Part shown: in pieces, positions 1 through 11,024 of the stretch
Layout: every line of letters starts with the position of its first letter
Position numbering within the stretch: position 1 is the first letter of the stretch
Assembly (NCBI GenBank): GCA_007644065.1
Contig: VJWN01000009.1
Span: 868,001-932,000 of the forward strand
Direction: 5' to 3'
Source of the DNA: Margaritispora aquatica
Taxonomy: Eukaryota; Ascomycota; Leotiomycetes; Helotiales; Discinellaceae
Length of the DNA: 64,000 nucleotides
Position numbers and translations under genes: made by a program
The notes under the pieces: generated by a model
What the model was told of the DNA's origin: nothing
What the model saw: the letters and a program-made list of their open reading frames with translations, nothing else
Database searches by the model: none

Positions 1-328
1 CAAGCAGGGCGACTGTTGGCTGGTCGTCCAGTTGTCAATTGACGTTTCGTAAGCTGGCCAGGCTTGGGTTGTGGAGAGATGGAAGATGTGGCTGCGTCAG
101 GGTGGCTGGTTCTCCCCACGTGATCTCGGGCAAAAAAAAGGAGAGGTGAGGGTGAGGCTTGATTACCTAAGGTACCTACTTTAAGTGGGTTCATCCGGCG
201 CTAAGTACTGCCGACCGGATAACGATAGGAAAAAAAATAATGAGGAACGAACAAGTTCAATTGACAGCTTCTCCGACCAATGCGACAAACCACGAATACT
301 ACCCCGCCACAAACGACACGTATTCATC
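1..328. other. 5' flank of SDA1, no gene seen
   Basis: No coding region is supported. It holds an A-tract near 131 and a CCTAAGGTACCTA-type motif near 166-178 that recurs loosely in other intergenic parts of the window (near 12655 and 31670). It probably contains the SDA1 promoter and 5' UTR. Confidence 0.5.
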
Positions 329-2682
329 ATGGGCAAAAAGAGAGTTGGCGCCTTGGAGAAGGTTGACGCAGATTTGTATGTTGTTCTCGGAATTTACGGG
401 GAAGTGCAGCTAACATTTCAGACCTAACCTCCAATACAAAATTCGACGAGATCCGAAGTAAGAACCCCTCACATACCTCCAATCAATCCAGTTACTAATT
501 CACGCCTTGCAGATCATACAGCGAGGACTTTCTGAATCAGTATGGCCAGTACCAATCTCAGCGCGATATCTTCCTGGCATCACCAAGCACAGCCAGCTCG
601 ACTGGCATTGTGTCTTTTCGGGACTTGATCGATTTCGTGGCGCATGTAGCAGATTGCTTTCCTGAGGATACCGCAGATTTTCCAGATGATCTGAAGACAA
701 TCCTCACGTTACATCATGCTGAACTGGAGAGTGAATTGCGGGAGAAGATCGTTGGTAGCTTGTGCCTACTGAGGCGTAAAGAAATCATAGATTCGGCACA
801 ACTTCTTAACATCCTCTTCCCAATTCTGGTTGCCACCCCAAGTAAAACACTCCGCACTCTTTTATACTCAAAAATCCTCTCAGATCTACGAACATCCAAT
901 TCCAAGGCCATCAATCACCGATTAAATCGAACAATTCAAACTGCTCTTTTCAATCTCCTTACCTCTGACAGGTCATCTTCCAAAGGCATATGGGCAGTCA
1001 AAATCACAAGAGAATTATGGAAGCGCCAAATATGGACAGACTCCAAAGCTGTCGAGATCATGAAGGAGGCGAGTCTTGCGGATAACGAGAAAGTCATTGG
1101 TGGTGGTGTCAGGTTCTTCTTGGGTGGTGACAAAGAGCGAGAAGAACTTGAGGATGATAGCAGCGACGAAGAAACTGTTGATATTGGCAAATTGAAGCAT
1201 CAAATTGGTATCAACAAGAAGAGTAACAAGACCAAGAAGAACCTGGAAGCTGCCGTAAAGAAAGTACGGAGAACTGAGAAGAAGAAGAGCCAGCCACATC
1301 CTCTAAACTTCTCTGCCCTACACTTACTACACGATCCACAAGGTTTTGCGGAGACACTCTTCTCGAAACACCTGCAAAATTCCAAGTCGAAACTTAATCT
1401 TGAACAGAAGTTGATTGTGCTTCAATTGGTTTCACGTCTTGTTGGTCTGCACAAGTTAACTGTAATCTCATTGTACTCATACTTCACAAAATACCTCACA
1501 CCACGACAACCTTCAGTCACATCTTTTCTAGCATCCTTAGCACAAGCAACACACAGTCTTGTTCCACCCGATGCGCTCGAGCCATTAGTCCAGAAGATTG
1601 CAAATGAGTTCGTGTCTGAGGCATCCGCATCCGAGGTCGCTTCTGCTGGGCTTAATGCAATCCGAGAAATCTGTGTCCGACAACCACTAGCAATGAGCGA
1701 CACACTTCTACAGGACTTGGTCATGTATAGAAAGAGTAAAGACAAGGGCACCATGATGGCTGCAAAGGGCTTGCTTTCATTGTATCGCGAAGTCGGCGCC
1801 GACCTTCTCAAGAAGAGAGATCGGGGTAAGAATGCTACAATGGGTATTCGCGCAGGAACGATCAAAGAAAGGAGATTTGGAGAGCAGGAAGTTGGTGGCA
1901 TTGAGGGTTTGGAGCTGCTTGAAGAATGGAAGGCAGAGGAGCGAAAACGGAAACGTGCCGAGAAAGGATTACCAGAGCTTGGGACTGACGAAGAGGACGA
2001 AGAAGAGGATGAAGAAGAGGAAGGAAAGGGCTGGGATAACTGGGATGCAGAATCTGTCTCTAGTGATGATTCTGGTGGGTGGATTGCTGTGGAAAGTGAT
2101 GAAGAAATCGAAATCAGCGATAGTGAAGACGAGAAGCCGGCTGCAAAGAAGGCAAAACTCGACAAAAAGGCTGGCGAGCCAACAGAGGACAAGGAGAATA
2201 TGGACAAGGTTCTGGAAAAGAAGATTTCGACACTGGCAACCACCAAGATTCTTACACCAGCTGATCTCATTAAGCTCCAGGAGCTGCGATTGGCAGCAGG
2301 TATCAACAAAGCAATGGGCAACAAATCTCAACGCCAAAAGGAAATGGCTGATCGTCACGCTGACGACGCCTTGACAGCTGATCAAATCGAGGGATTCTCC
2401 AAGCTTCGGAAGAGCACCAAGGAGGAAATGGTAGCATTAGCGAGAGAAGGCAAGGGTGATCGGAATGAGCATAAGAGTACTCAGGCTCTAAGAAGGGAGA
2501 AGAAGGACGCTGAGGGCAAGAGTACTACGAACAAGGAGAAGTCGCGGAAGAAGAACTTCATGATGACATTGGGTAAAGCCAAGTACAAACAGAAGCGAAG
2601 TTTGAAGCAGACTAGTAGGGTACTCAAGGGTCATATTGAGCGAAGCAAGAGGGGCGGAAAGAGAGGTAACGTTGGGCAGTAG
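329..2682 (+). CDS. SDA1: SDA1 family ribosome-biogenesis protein (3 exons)
   Basis: SDA1 is a conserved nuclear/nucleolar protein needed for 60S pre-ribosome maturation and export, and in yeast linked to actin organisation and G1 passage. Exons 329-375, 422-457 and 513-2682 give 750 aa. The two 5' introns (376-421 and 458-512) have GTATG/GTAAG donors, and CTAAT lies before the second acceptor. Splicing restores the conserved N-terminus: LPNLQ, RRDPKSY and then DFLNQYGQYQSQRDIFL, close to yeast Sda1. The middle is helical. A strongly acidic Asp/Glu run lies near residues 518-545, and the C-terminus is Lys/Arg-rich, as in the family. The long antisense frame at 1422-2324 is a shadow. The amidase starts about 270 bp downstream on the same strand. 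Identification is secure; exon 1 rests on the start codon and splice phase. Confidence 0.93.
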
Positions 2683-2955
2683 ACAAATGGAAATGATGAT
2701 ACCCTCAAGCCTGATACTTCATATCCCATTTCCTATGAACATAATCGTGTAGACAGACGTCTTTGGGAGACAAATCTTTTCCTGAAGCCCCTTTTATAAG
2801 CGAGCGAAGCGGCAAATCCTTGTCCGTTCGAACCTCGGCTTTCCTTCCCCAAGATTTCCCCACACATCCCGTCCCAGACGTTCCCCCCCAAACACCAACA
2901 GCAAGATGTAATTTCTCTCCTTCGCAGAGCTCACAGCTCTTCTACTCATACCGCA

Positions 2956-4632
2956 ATGGCAGCAGAACCAGCCTACAAAGCTATAGCCGAACGCAAGCGT
3001 CAGGAGCGCGACTCTCGTATCCCCAAACCATGGCGTCTCTCATCAATCCCCTCCACCTCGATCATTGATGTCCGCTCCATACCTCGAACATGTGGCATTC
3101 TCACACGACAAGAGCTTGCTATCACTGAGAACCACGATGCGACCTCTTTAGCTGTAGCTGTACGCGCGGGCAAGCTCACAGCTGAAGCGGTGGCGGTCGC
3201 GTTCTGCAAGAGAGCTGCGATTGCACAGCAACTGTGTAATTGCTTGACGGAGATATTCTTCGCTGAGGCAATTGAGAGGGCTAAATGGCTGGATGGGGAG
3301 TACAAGCGTACTGGCAAAGTGGTAGGACCATTGCATGGCGTGCCGGTTAGTCTGAAAGACTCTTTCAGGGTCAAAGGTCACGATACATCGATTGGATTTG
3401 CGGCATTGGTTGGGAAGCCTGCGAAAGAAAATTCGTTGCTAGTCGATATGCTCTTGGAAGCTGGAGCAGTATTGTACTGCAAAACGAATGTGCCACAGAC
3501 GCTCATGGCTCTAGACTCGGATAATTATGTCTTTGGACGTACGCTGAATCCGAGGGATCGGCGAGTCACTGCTGGTGGAAGCTCAGGCGGTGAAGGCGCT
3601 TTGCTTACAATGAATGGGAGCGTGCTTGGTGTTGGGACGGATGTTGGTGGCAGTATCAGGATTCCAGCTATGTGCAATGGCATATATGGGATCAAACCAG
3701 GCTCGAATCGAGTACCATTTGTTGGGCAACAGGGGAATTCGAGTGAAGGATCAAGTAGCATCGGCCTGCCTTCAAGTGCTGGCCCCTTGGCGAGGAGTAT
3801 GAGGGACTGCGAGCTCTTCCTCCAAGTCATCTCTGATGCGAAACCTTGGGAGCGTGATCCAGCCGTTGCTTTTGGCTCGTGGAGCGAGCAAGGCTCAATG
3901 CAGTCCAAACCATTGTTAGGCGTGATTCGAACAGATGATGTGATAACGCCCCTACCTCCCGTGAGTAAAGTGCTTGACGAAGCCGTCGAGGCATTACGGT
4001 CGTCCGGTGTAGAAGTCATCGAAATCAACGCCCCCGCATTCAAGAAATGCCAATCGCTAGCCAACACATTCTTCGGCATCGACGGCGCAAAATATGTCTT
4101 CGATCTCATGGACGAGACATCCGAGCCTCTCACCAACTGGCTGAGCACTCGTCTACGCCGCAAACCCCAACTTTCACTCGACAAGCTAACTGAGGCTCAT
4201 GTAAAGCGAGCGCAGTTACAGATTGAAATGCTCAAGATATGGCGAGATCCCAAGACCGGACGACAAGTCGACGCAATCATCTTGCCCGTAGCGCCTCACC
4301 CCGCTCCACCTATCGATCGCTGGAATGGCGTCAGTTATACGAGCTCGTTCGTGCTGCTTGATTATCCGGCTGGTGTGCTGCCAGTAAGGGATTTCACGAA
4401 AGAGGATTTGCTCGGTGAGGTACAAGGAGAGGTTTTGGGAAGTTGGGATAAGGCGAATAGGGAAATGTGGGATGGGAAGACGGCGGATAGGGGATTATTC
4501 CTGAATACCATGTTGTCTATTCAGGTTGTTGCGCCGGGAATGCAGGAGAAGAGGTTGTGTGAGGCTATGCGGTTGATTGATGGTACTTTGCAGGGGGTGG
4601 AGAAGGGAAAGGACGAGAGAGCGAAGTTGTAG
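2956..4632 (+). CDS. amidase signature family protein, acetamidase (amdS)-like
   Basis: Intronless frame of 558 aa, about the length of Aspergillus AmdS (548 aa). The family hydrolyses carbon-nitrogen amide bonds; AmdS converts acetamide to acetate and ammonium. The Ser-cisSer-Lys triad is visible. Lys134 lies in VSLKDSF, Ser209 in the GGSSGGEGAL signature and nucleophile Ser233 in GTDVGGSIRIPA; the 24-residue spacing between the two serines matches that in FAAH. N-terminal features shared with AmdS include CGIL near 46-49 and FCKRAAIAQQL near 83-93. There is no signal peptide, so it is probably cytosolic. The start ATG is preceded by a pyrimidine/CA-rich leader. The substrate cannot be told from sequence; general amidase and acetamidase are both possible. 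Confidence 0.9.
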   Translation: MAAEPAYKAIAERKRQERDSRIPKPWRLSSIPSTSIIDVRSIPRTCGILTRQELAITENHDATSLAVAVRAGKLTAEAVAVAFCKRAAIAQQLCNCLTEIFFAEAIERAKWLDGEYKRTGKVVGPLHGVPVSLKDSFRVKGHDTSIGFAALVGKPAKENSLLVDMLLEAGAVLYCKTNVPQTLMALDSDNYVFGRTLNPRDRRVTAGGSSGGEGALLTMNGSVLGVGTDVGGSIRIPAMCNGIYGIKPGSNRVPFVGQQGNSSEGSSSIGLPSSAGPLARSMRDCELFLQVISDAKPWERDPAVAFGSWSEQGSMQSKPLLGVIRTDDVITPLPPVSKVLDEAVEALRSSGVEVIEINAPAFKKCQSLANTFFGIDGAKYVFDLMDETSEPLTNWLSTRLRRKPQLSLDKLTEAHVKRAQLQIEMLKIWRDPKTGRQVDAIILPVAPHPAPPIDRWNGVSYTSSFVLLDYPAGVLPVRDFTKEDLLGEVQGEVLGSWDKANREMWDGKTADRGLFLNTMLSIQVVAPGMQEKRLCEAMRLIDGTLQGVEKGKDERAKL

Positions 4633-6269
4633 ATTTGGAGGCATGAATGAAGTTTACGACCTCGCTAAAGATTGGGTTTGGAAAATGTGCTGTCATTGAT
4701 CTATGTGTACTATCTATCTATAGTTTGACATATGAAGACAAATGTACTCTCAACTTCGTTTCTCTCTCTATGAAGGAACTCAGCTCGTTCTGTTGCTCTC
4801 ACTCAGGGGTTATCTGCATCTTTTGCCATTGAGCTAATTCCTGTTGTCAAGTTACATTTCATTGCCGACTTCCACCAACACACTCTTTCCTTCTCATTAA
4901 ATCCCCCTCTGCGAGAAAAAAAAAATCATCCAACTCATGTCTGTTACTTCTCTCCACTGAAGCCTACGAGCAGGTAAATATCAGTTACCACTTGCGCCAA
5001 ATTCTTGAGGTACATATGTGACACAAAAACAGAGCACCATGTTTGACGCGAATTTAGAGTCCCTCGACAACAGCCGACGAGCAGCATTATCCTCCTCAAT
5101 AGGTTGTTATGTGAATATAGAGCTTAGCACTGTTGTGTGAGAAGGAGATATTTATAGAAAGGCTGTTTTTTTAAGTCAAGTCACGGAGTGGCTGCAGGGG
5201 GAATGCAAGTGATTTCACTTTGACACAAGTAAGAACCTTATAAGCAGGGAGAAGTGGTTTGCAAACCCATTGGTCTAATTTATAAATACCTCCACATCTC
5301 CACCTTTCAAAGTTCTTACTGGTACTCAAAATCTACCAGCATGGAGGCCTATGGGTAGGAAGACGTTTGTGGGTTTGAAGAGGCTTGATAAAAAAGAAAT
5401 AAAACACGTATTCAGTCTTGGTTGCCTCGTAGGAAGATTGCTAGAATTATAGCTGTAGTAGATGTCACTGCGAAACTATCGGGTGGGGTTCTATTACTGC
5501 CATCATTGATGTGTAATTGCTGTCATGACCCTTCATTGCTGTCAATCACACTCACAAGTCCCCACATACACAACGAACCTTTACATATAACTTAAATCCT
5601 ATCCTACTCCATACTCAACACCACCTCGAGAAAACTTTCTACGGAATGCGAGATTATGGCTAGCTACTAGATCGGTACTTCATTGCTACAAAACCACAGA
5701 TGTCCATGCGTCATACGGAAATGGAGATTGCTGACTAGCTGCAGGATTGATCGATGGAGAGGGAGAACCATTTATATCTGTTGGGAAAAAGAATTGTGTG
5801 GGGACTGATGTTGGAGCTAGGTGATGATCTATATTTGAGTGAGATACGTATAATCAATTCATTATACGCAAGTAGGTATCATTGACTGTTATACCTCATC
5901 GAGACGTGCAAGCATATACATATATAACTTGAAAGTACAATGGAAATCTACGAGAACAACTTTGTGTGGAAAGACTAAAATTGAACAACAAACTACTCAA
6001 TCTGAGCCAAGTGATTGGCAGCAAAGGCACAAGAAACGATTTCTGACAACACAAATCTGTTAGCACTTACTTAGTTCATTGTGACACTAGGCCTGAGGTA
6101 GACGTTTTTTTTTTTTTCATTAACTGCCAAAATCTCGCTGCAATAGGTCCTCCAACGCCTTCAAATGCCAATCAAAGCTATCCAACAGAAGTTATGCCGC
6201 CGGCATTATGTCGTATAAGGTATGCACTTGCTCAAACACATGCAAGCATTAGTCTAGAACGATCGCCAA
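4633..6269. other. 1.6-kb intergenic region, no gene seen
   Basis: This separates the 3' ends of the amidase (+) and the AIM32-like gene (-). Only short, low-quality frames occur. Simple tracts are an A-run near 4917-4924 and a T-run near 6106-6117. No repeat, RNA gene or protein homology was recognised. Confidence 0.5.
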
Positions 6270-7449
6270 TCACCAACTAAAAACTCCCCTGCCTCTGTCG
6301 AAGCCAGCTCTTAGCTGCGTCTCAGGCTTAATGACTTTGCCCTGCAGAACCGTGAACTTCACAATACCCTCGCAATCTACAGGCTTAATCCTCGCTAACC
6401 AGATACACTGTGCTGCTCCCTCCAAAACCTCATCTTTCGCAGGCTTTGAGGGAGGCGGACAGACCTCTCCATCTAGCTTCCCTCGCTCAACCATGTCCAG
6501 CCCAAATGCGTCCTCTTTCCTGTAGATCATGACATTGGCCGAGTATTTGTGTCCTCCCACATGCGAGATGAAGTAGATGCCCACTCCACCAGGCCTCTCG
6601 TCGTCCATATCCCGGAAGAGACCGCATGTTCGCAGATGTCGCTCGAACTCCTTTCGTAGAAGAGGCGCGCTCTGTCCGCAGCGGGCGTCGCGCGTCTTTT
6701 GGGAACACAGGAGGATAAGGGCTCGGTGAGGAGAAGGTCGTGAGGTGAGTTGGTCAGCCGTTGGGAGAGGATCTGGCAATGAGCTAGGTATCGATATTGG
6801 TCCCAGTGGTGTAGTATTCGTTGGTGCGTTGTTGATATACTGTGAGATCAAGGTGTTAACGGATTTTGGTGTGACGTTCTCAATTATAATAAAGGCTGGT
6901 AGGAGAAGAACAGTCGTGGGTTCATCGTAGCCAGAGGAATGCGATGGAGTGGGTATATTCGATGCAGACAGCATGAGTCTCTGAGACTAATCAGTATTGA
7001 ACCCGCAGTTAGATGCGCACACTTACTCCACTGGTTATCTTCACATCCGCCTTCTTTTCTATAGCTTCCATTACACTTCCCTTCTCGTCCGCAACATCCC
7101 TCACCCAATCTGCCTTTCCCGTTGCAACCAAAACATGCGTACTCCATCCCTTCACATGCCCATACAGCTTGTCATCCTCATCTATCTTGAAATTCTTCGG
7201 ATATGACACATGGCAGCTCGCACAATCATGGTCGCAATCCTCACCATCAAGCTCCGGATTGACTTTAGGAAATATCTGGTCAATGGGCGTACTTTCAGCA
7301 GGCGTTCCAGGTATGGGCGTCGAGGCGCCAGAGATGGTCTGCCGTGCGTTGTTGAGAAGGGATTTGAAAGCCGCAGCCATTGTTTTTTTAGGTCGTTTCG
7401 TGGATGTCGAAATCTTGCTGGGAGCTTCAACAACTTTATGCAACGCCAT
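6270..7449 (-). CDS. AIM32: AIM32-like sucrase/ferredoxin-like (thioredoxin-fold Fe-S) protein, 2 exons
   Basis: Exon 1 is 7449-7027 and exon 2 is 6980-6270, giving 377 aa. The intron (7026-6981, 46 nt) has a GTAAGT donor, CTAAC and a CTCAG acceptor; an in-phase TTAG acceptor 6 nt upstream is an alternative. Family evidence: a Cys-rich motif with C72, C76 and C79 followed by His; then CSQKTRDARCGQSAPLL in exon 2; then a GGHKYSANVMIY-like segment that carries the family histidine. In yeast Aim32 these residues ligate a [2Fe-2S] cluster in a mitochondrial thioredoxin-like protein that affects redox state of mitochondrial proteins. The N-terminus (MALHKVVEAPSK, then a Lys-rich stretch) could be a presequence. 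The frame continues upstream to a TTG only, so the ATG at 7449 was taken; ATG 7380 is another option. It is divergent from the gene at 7904. Confidence 0.85.
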
Positions 7450-7903
7450 TGTTGATATTCGGCCGGATAGGAAGTTTAGCCGAACTCCGTAGTGGGATTT
7501 CTTAATCAGATGGCGGGGCAAGTTTTGGAGGCAGGTTTTCGGGGTGGAAAATTGTTATCAGATTCGTTTAAACTTGCCCATCTCACTCTTACACACTCTC
7601 TCTCTCTCTCAACCTTTGTCAACAAACTTGGGACGAACGCTCTTCTTATGTTGATCTAAACTCCGCATTTCTTATCAATTCCGTAACTTGGCCAGTCGCT
7701 TTATTTCATGACGCGGCAGGTCTCGGTGGCTTTATACAGAATGCTAGGCATCCAATACGGCTGTTAATTGCTCGTTCAATTCGGTCTATTGGTAACTCCG
7801 AGTCAAAATACAAAAAGCCGGTTGAGCGAGCTCGGGTCCGTGGATAGCTTACGACTGACTTGCATGAATTGCACCACCATTGGCGGCAACTGGATCCTCA
7901 AAT
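7450..7903. promoter_or_regulatory. bidirectional promoter region between AIM32-like and OB-fold-like genes
   Basis: About 450 bp separate two divergent start codons. A CT-repeat tract near 7590-7610 points towards the + strand gene. No specific operator was recognised. The promoter role is inferred from gene arrangement only. Confidence 0.45.
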
Positions 7904-9055
7904 ATGGGACCGAGACTGGTGATGTTCACTGGAGCCCCGGAAGCCTCAAACCTGAGGTGGGATGAGATTGAGCTGTTGAATGATTTCATTGAGCCGATTG
8001 CCAGATTTGCCGGCATTGAGAGGGATATCATACCTATCACTCCGGAAGCGATAAGAGCTACGTTACAGCCGCTGGCATGGAGATCTCTGCCTTTGGAGAA
8101 ACGGGCTCTGGAGACGGGGTTCACACAGAGCTTCGATGAGAGGCAGTTTACTAAAGCGCCTGTGGCTCAAGGATGGCTCGAAGATTCGCGAGGAGCTTCG
8201 TTCTTTACAACTTCTCAAATAGATTCATTTGCTGGAGATATATCCCAGAAACAGGCGACCGATAGCTTTGGTAATGCTAAATCTGTTGAAGAGGTACTCT
8301 CGCAATTTTACGAAGATTCATACGCTAGACATGAAGCCATCCCATCCTCACAGATCTCCCCAGACTCAGTGGTAGGAACCTCCTTTGCCAGCTCGGAAGC
8401 TTTCACCGAATCTTTTGATTCGCTCGTGTATCCAAGCTCTGGGTTAAGAGATGTGCCTATGGCCGGGCATCTGGGGAATCTCAAAGACATACCCAATGCT
8501 AAATATCTCAACTCGATACAGCCTCAAACCATGACTGTCAATCTTATTATTGGGATCATATCTATCTCTGAACCGAGGTTGATTAGGACTCGTCGAGGGG
8601 CGAATGTAGAGCTGATAGAAGTATTAGTTGGCGACGAGTCGAGATCCGGCTTTGGCATCAACTTCTGGCTCTCATCACAATCAGACTCGTCGAATGAAAA
8701 TAGTATGAGATCAGTTCTCAAGAACCTACGACCACAAGACGTAATCCTGGTCAAAAACGTTGCGCTGAGCAGTTTCCGAGATAAAGTATACGGGCAGAGT
8801 CTCAGGAAGGATATGACGAAGGTTCATCTCCTGTTTAGAAATCGGATAGACAAGACAGATATCAGAGGCTGCTACAGTACTGCTGATTTTGCTTCAGATG
8901 AGAAGGGAACTCCGCAAATTCAGAAGACGAAGCGAGTGAGAGACTGGGTGGCCAAGTTCGTAGGCTTGGGTGCAGCTGATGTTGCTTCAAAGGGGAAGAG
9001 AACAGGAAGGATGGAGGAAGTTGTACAGGAGATTTTACCTGAAGATACCCAATAA
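7904..9055 (+). CDS. uncharacterised protein with OB-fold-like region
   Basis: A single-exon frame of 383 aa from the ATG at 7904. The frame runs further up only to a TTG at 7880. N-terminal residues 1-60 (FTGAPEASNLRW, then hydrophobic helix-like segments) look folded. Residues about 80-200 are Ser/Gln-rich and low complexity. Residues about 210-320 alternate strands, with VNLIIGIISISEPRLI, VELIEVLVGDES, INFWLSS, LRPQDVILVKNVALSSF and VHLLFRN. That order of short beta strands with a turn before 'DVILVKNV' is what an OB-fold nucleic-acid-binding domain looks like. The last 60 residues are Lys-rich. I recognise no named family. A role in single-stranded DNA/telomere or repair biology is only a guess from the fold impression. 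Confidence 0.7.
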   Translation: MGPRLVMFTGAPEASNLRWDEIELLNDFIEPIARFAGIERDIIPITPEAIRATLQPLAWRSLPLEKRALETGFTQSFDERQFTKAPVAQGWLEDSRGASFFTTSQIDSFAGDISQKQATDSFGNAKSVEEVLSQFYEDSYARHEAIPSSQISPDSVVGTSFASSEAFTESFDSLVYPSSGLRDVPMAGHLGNLKDIPNAKYLNSIQPQTMTVNLIIGIISISEPRLIRTRRGANVELIEVLVGDESRSGFGINFWLSSQSDSSNENSMRSVLKNLRPQDVILVKNVALSSFRDKVYGQSLRKDMTKVHLLFRNRIDKTDIRGCYSTADFASDEKGTPQIQKTKRVRDWVAKFVGLGAADVASKGKRTGRMEEVVQEILPEDTQ

Positions 9056-10194
9056 GAATCATATATTTGCTTTCACGAACTAACAGTTTTGATACAGGCT
9101 GTATGTAGCCTGGCTATCTTGAGTCCAACTCGGAGGAGTTCACGCATGATAATTTTAAATCTCCTACCGTACTGGTATTTGGTGAGGGCCAACACTTGGC
9201 AGTAGTTGAGTCTGTGATTTACCTCTCCGTGCTCCTTGGAATTTTTGTACGATGTTACCTCCTTGCGTTGATTTGCCTAAATGACCGAATTTCCCTAGGC
9301 AGACGCACGTCTCGAAGCCCTGGCCTATTCGGAGCTCACACTAACCAGCCGCTTCGCCAATACTTCAATGTGAGGGACCAGAGAAGGGAACTGTTGCATG
9401 TCTATATGAAAAGACATATTTTAGTCATATCTCTGCCGTTCAATTAAAGAGACACAAGACCAATATAGGTACTTTGAGAATAAAGCATTACCTCCTCGCA
9501 CACCAAACCGTCCCGTCTCAGCTTAGAATTTGATAACACAGAAAAAGAGATGGTAATATTAGCGTAGGATATTTTCGGATTCAACGACTAATCTAGTCAG
9601 AAGCTGTGGGTTGAGGGCTAGAATAACGACGATGAAAAGCTTGATTTGTAGGATTGTTACTGTATAGTAAAGTATGGAAATGGCTACAGGATACCAATAA
9701 CTACTTTTATAACTGCAACAGAGGCAAGTGCTCATGCTTTGTTACATGGCTTAGTGAACAATATCAAAGTATACCAACACGGCAATGACTGACGGATGGG
9801 TAATATCGGGGATATGTTTCTCGCTTCTAGAGACAAAGTAAACATCACGCCTCTCCAATGCAACAAGAAGGTTTAGGAATCCTAAGGGTATGTGGATTAT
9901 CTGTAGCCTTCGGGGGTAGTATGGCATAATCATTAAATCTTCGCATATCTCCAGTCTAATAACAATATCGGTATATTAGTTTGTTCAAACCCCCAAAGGA
10001 CTGGTTTGGAAGAGAGAAAATCCCAACAGGGTTATCAGCTTTCAAGGTTTTCAACAAAAATACACATCATAGTACTTTCATGATGGTAAGTAAAAGTATT
10101 TTCGGTTACGGCCTAGATTCTAGCAAAGATAGATATATTATTTAAAAAAAAAAAATGCTAAGAGATGCGAAAACCAGGACACGGAACCTTGCGT
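9056..10194. other. 1.1-kb intergenic region, no gene seen
   Basis: Short AT-rich frames only. An A-run lies near 10143-10154. Around 10025-10055 there is a short stretch (TTTCAAGGTTTTCAAC) resembling the start of the tandem repeat that follows, perhaps a third, truncated unit. Confidence 0.45.
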
Positions 10195-10438
10195 TGTGGA
10201 GAGACCCTCCAAAAGGAGTATAAACTTTCAAGGTCAATCAACGGGATGGGCATTGCGCACTTTACGAAGAAAGACCATACGTGATCACTACCGGGACTCC
10301 ATGCTTGAGTCTCTCACAGAATCTAGGTCCAGCTTACCGGAAGCCCGTTAACCATGATCGGCCCTGAGGTTCTTCAACGTCACTGGCGATAGAAAAACAC
10401 GTCCCTTCTGAAGCAAAGAAGGGGTCAGGAGTCCCCAC
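10195..10438. repeat. intergenic repeat unit 1 (about 240 bp, diverged)
   Basis: Aligns end to end by eye with 10445-10682. Shared blocks, in order, include CAAAAGGA, TTTCAAGGTC/TTTTAAGGTC, GAAAGACCA, ATCACT, AGTCTCTCACA/AGTCTCACA, TCTA-GTCCAGC, AGCCCGT, ACCAT, TGAGGTT and GGAGTC. Identity is roughly two thirds, so the duplication is old. No frame is shared by the two units, so protein coding is unlikely. Confidence 0.6.
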
Positions 10439-10444
10439 GAATAT

Positions 10445-10682
10445 ATCTGCAAAAGGATTTTAACCTTTTAAGGTCTTTCAATCAAGGTGGGTATTCCGCG
10501 GTTTATGATGAAAGACCAGATGTCATCACTCACATGTATACCAGGCATGTCAGTCTCACAAGGTCTAAGTCCAGCCAACCAGCAGCCCGTGACCATAAAC
10601 AAACTTGAGGTTAGACAACATCTAACTGGAGAAAGTGATGCGCATCCCCTCTGAGTCAAATGGGAGCAGGAGTCTCGGTTCA
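10445..10682. repeat. intergenic repeat unit 2 (about 240 bp, diverged)
   Basis: Direct repeat of 10195-10438, separated by only a few bases. A 71-codon frame on the minus strand (10683-10468) exists in this copy only; the other copy has a stop in the equivalent place. It could be a decayed element, or a structural or non-coding RNA unit; nothing decisive is visible. Confidence 0.6.
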
Positions 10683-11024
10683 ATATGTGGCATTTTTTCG
10701 CTTATTTGAATACTTCTACACTCAAATTGGCAAGGCTGACTTGAATTAAAATCCTGTTCATGTGACCACAGCCGCTTCGAACTACTTTAGAATGAACCTA
10801 CTCTATGGGACGGTCTAGCGCCATTTTCGCTGAGGTGTGGTATTGAAGACACAACAAATAATTCTTGGTATCTTTCAGGTATGCGCAACTTTACGCTTCA
10901 ATTATCAACCTCATTCTTCAGCTGGACTCTCGATTCCAATTTCATGCTTCTTACTCCTTACTTCTACAGCACAAAACGGCTTCTCTGCAATTTGTTTGCT
11001 ATTCGTGAAGATTAAAGCGATATT
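10683..11024. other. upstream flank of the gene at 11025
   Basis: About 340 bp with no feature recognised; it may contain the promoter of the spliced gene at 11025. Confidence 0.35.

Noticed and set aside
1422..2324. 300-codon minus-strand frame inside SDA1
   Set aside because: Ser/Phe-rich translation opposite a Glu/Lys-rich gene, the usual antisense shadow; no motif.
3525..4184. 219-codon minus-strand frame inside the amidase
   Set aside because: Antisense shadow of a well-supported gene with an intact catalytic triad.
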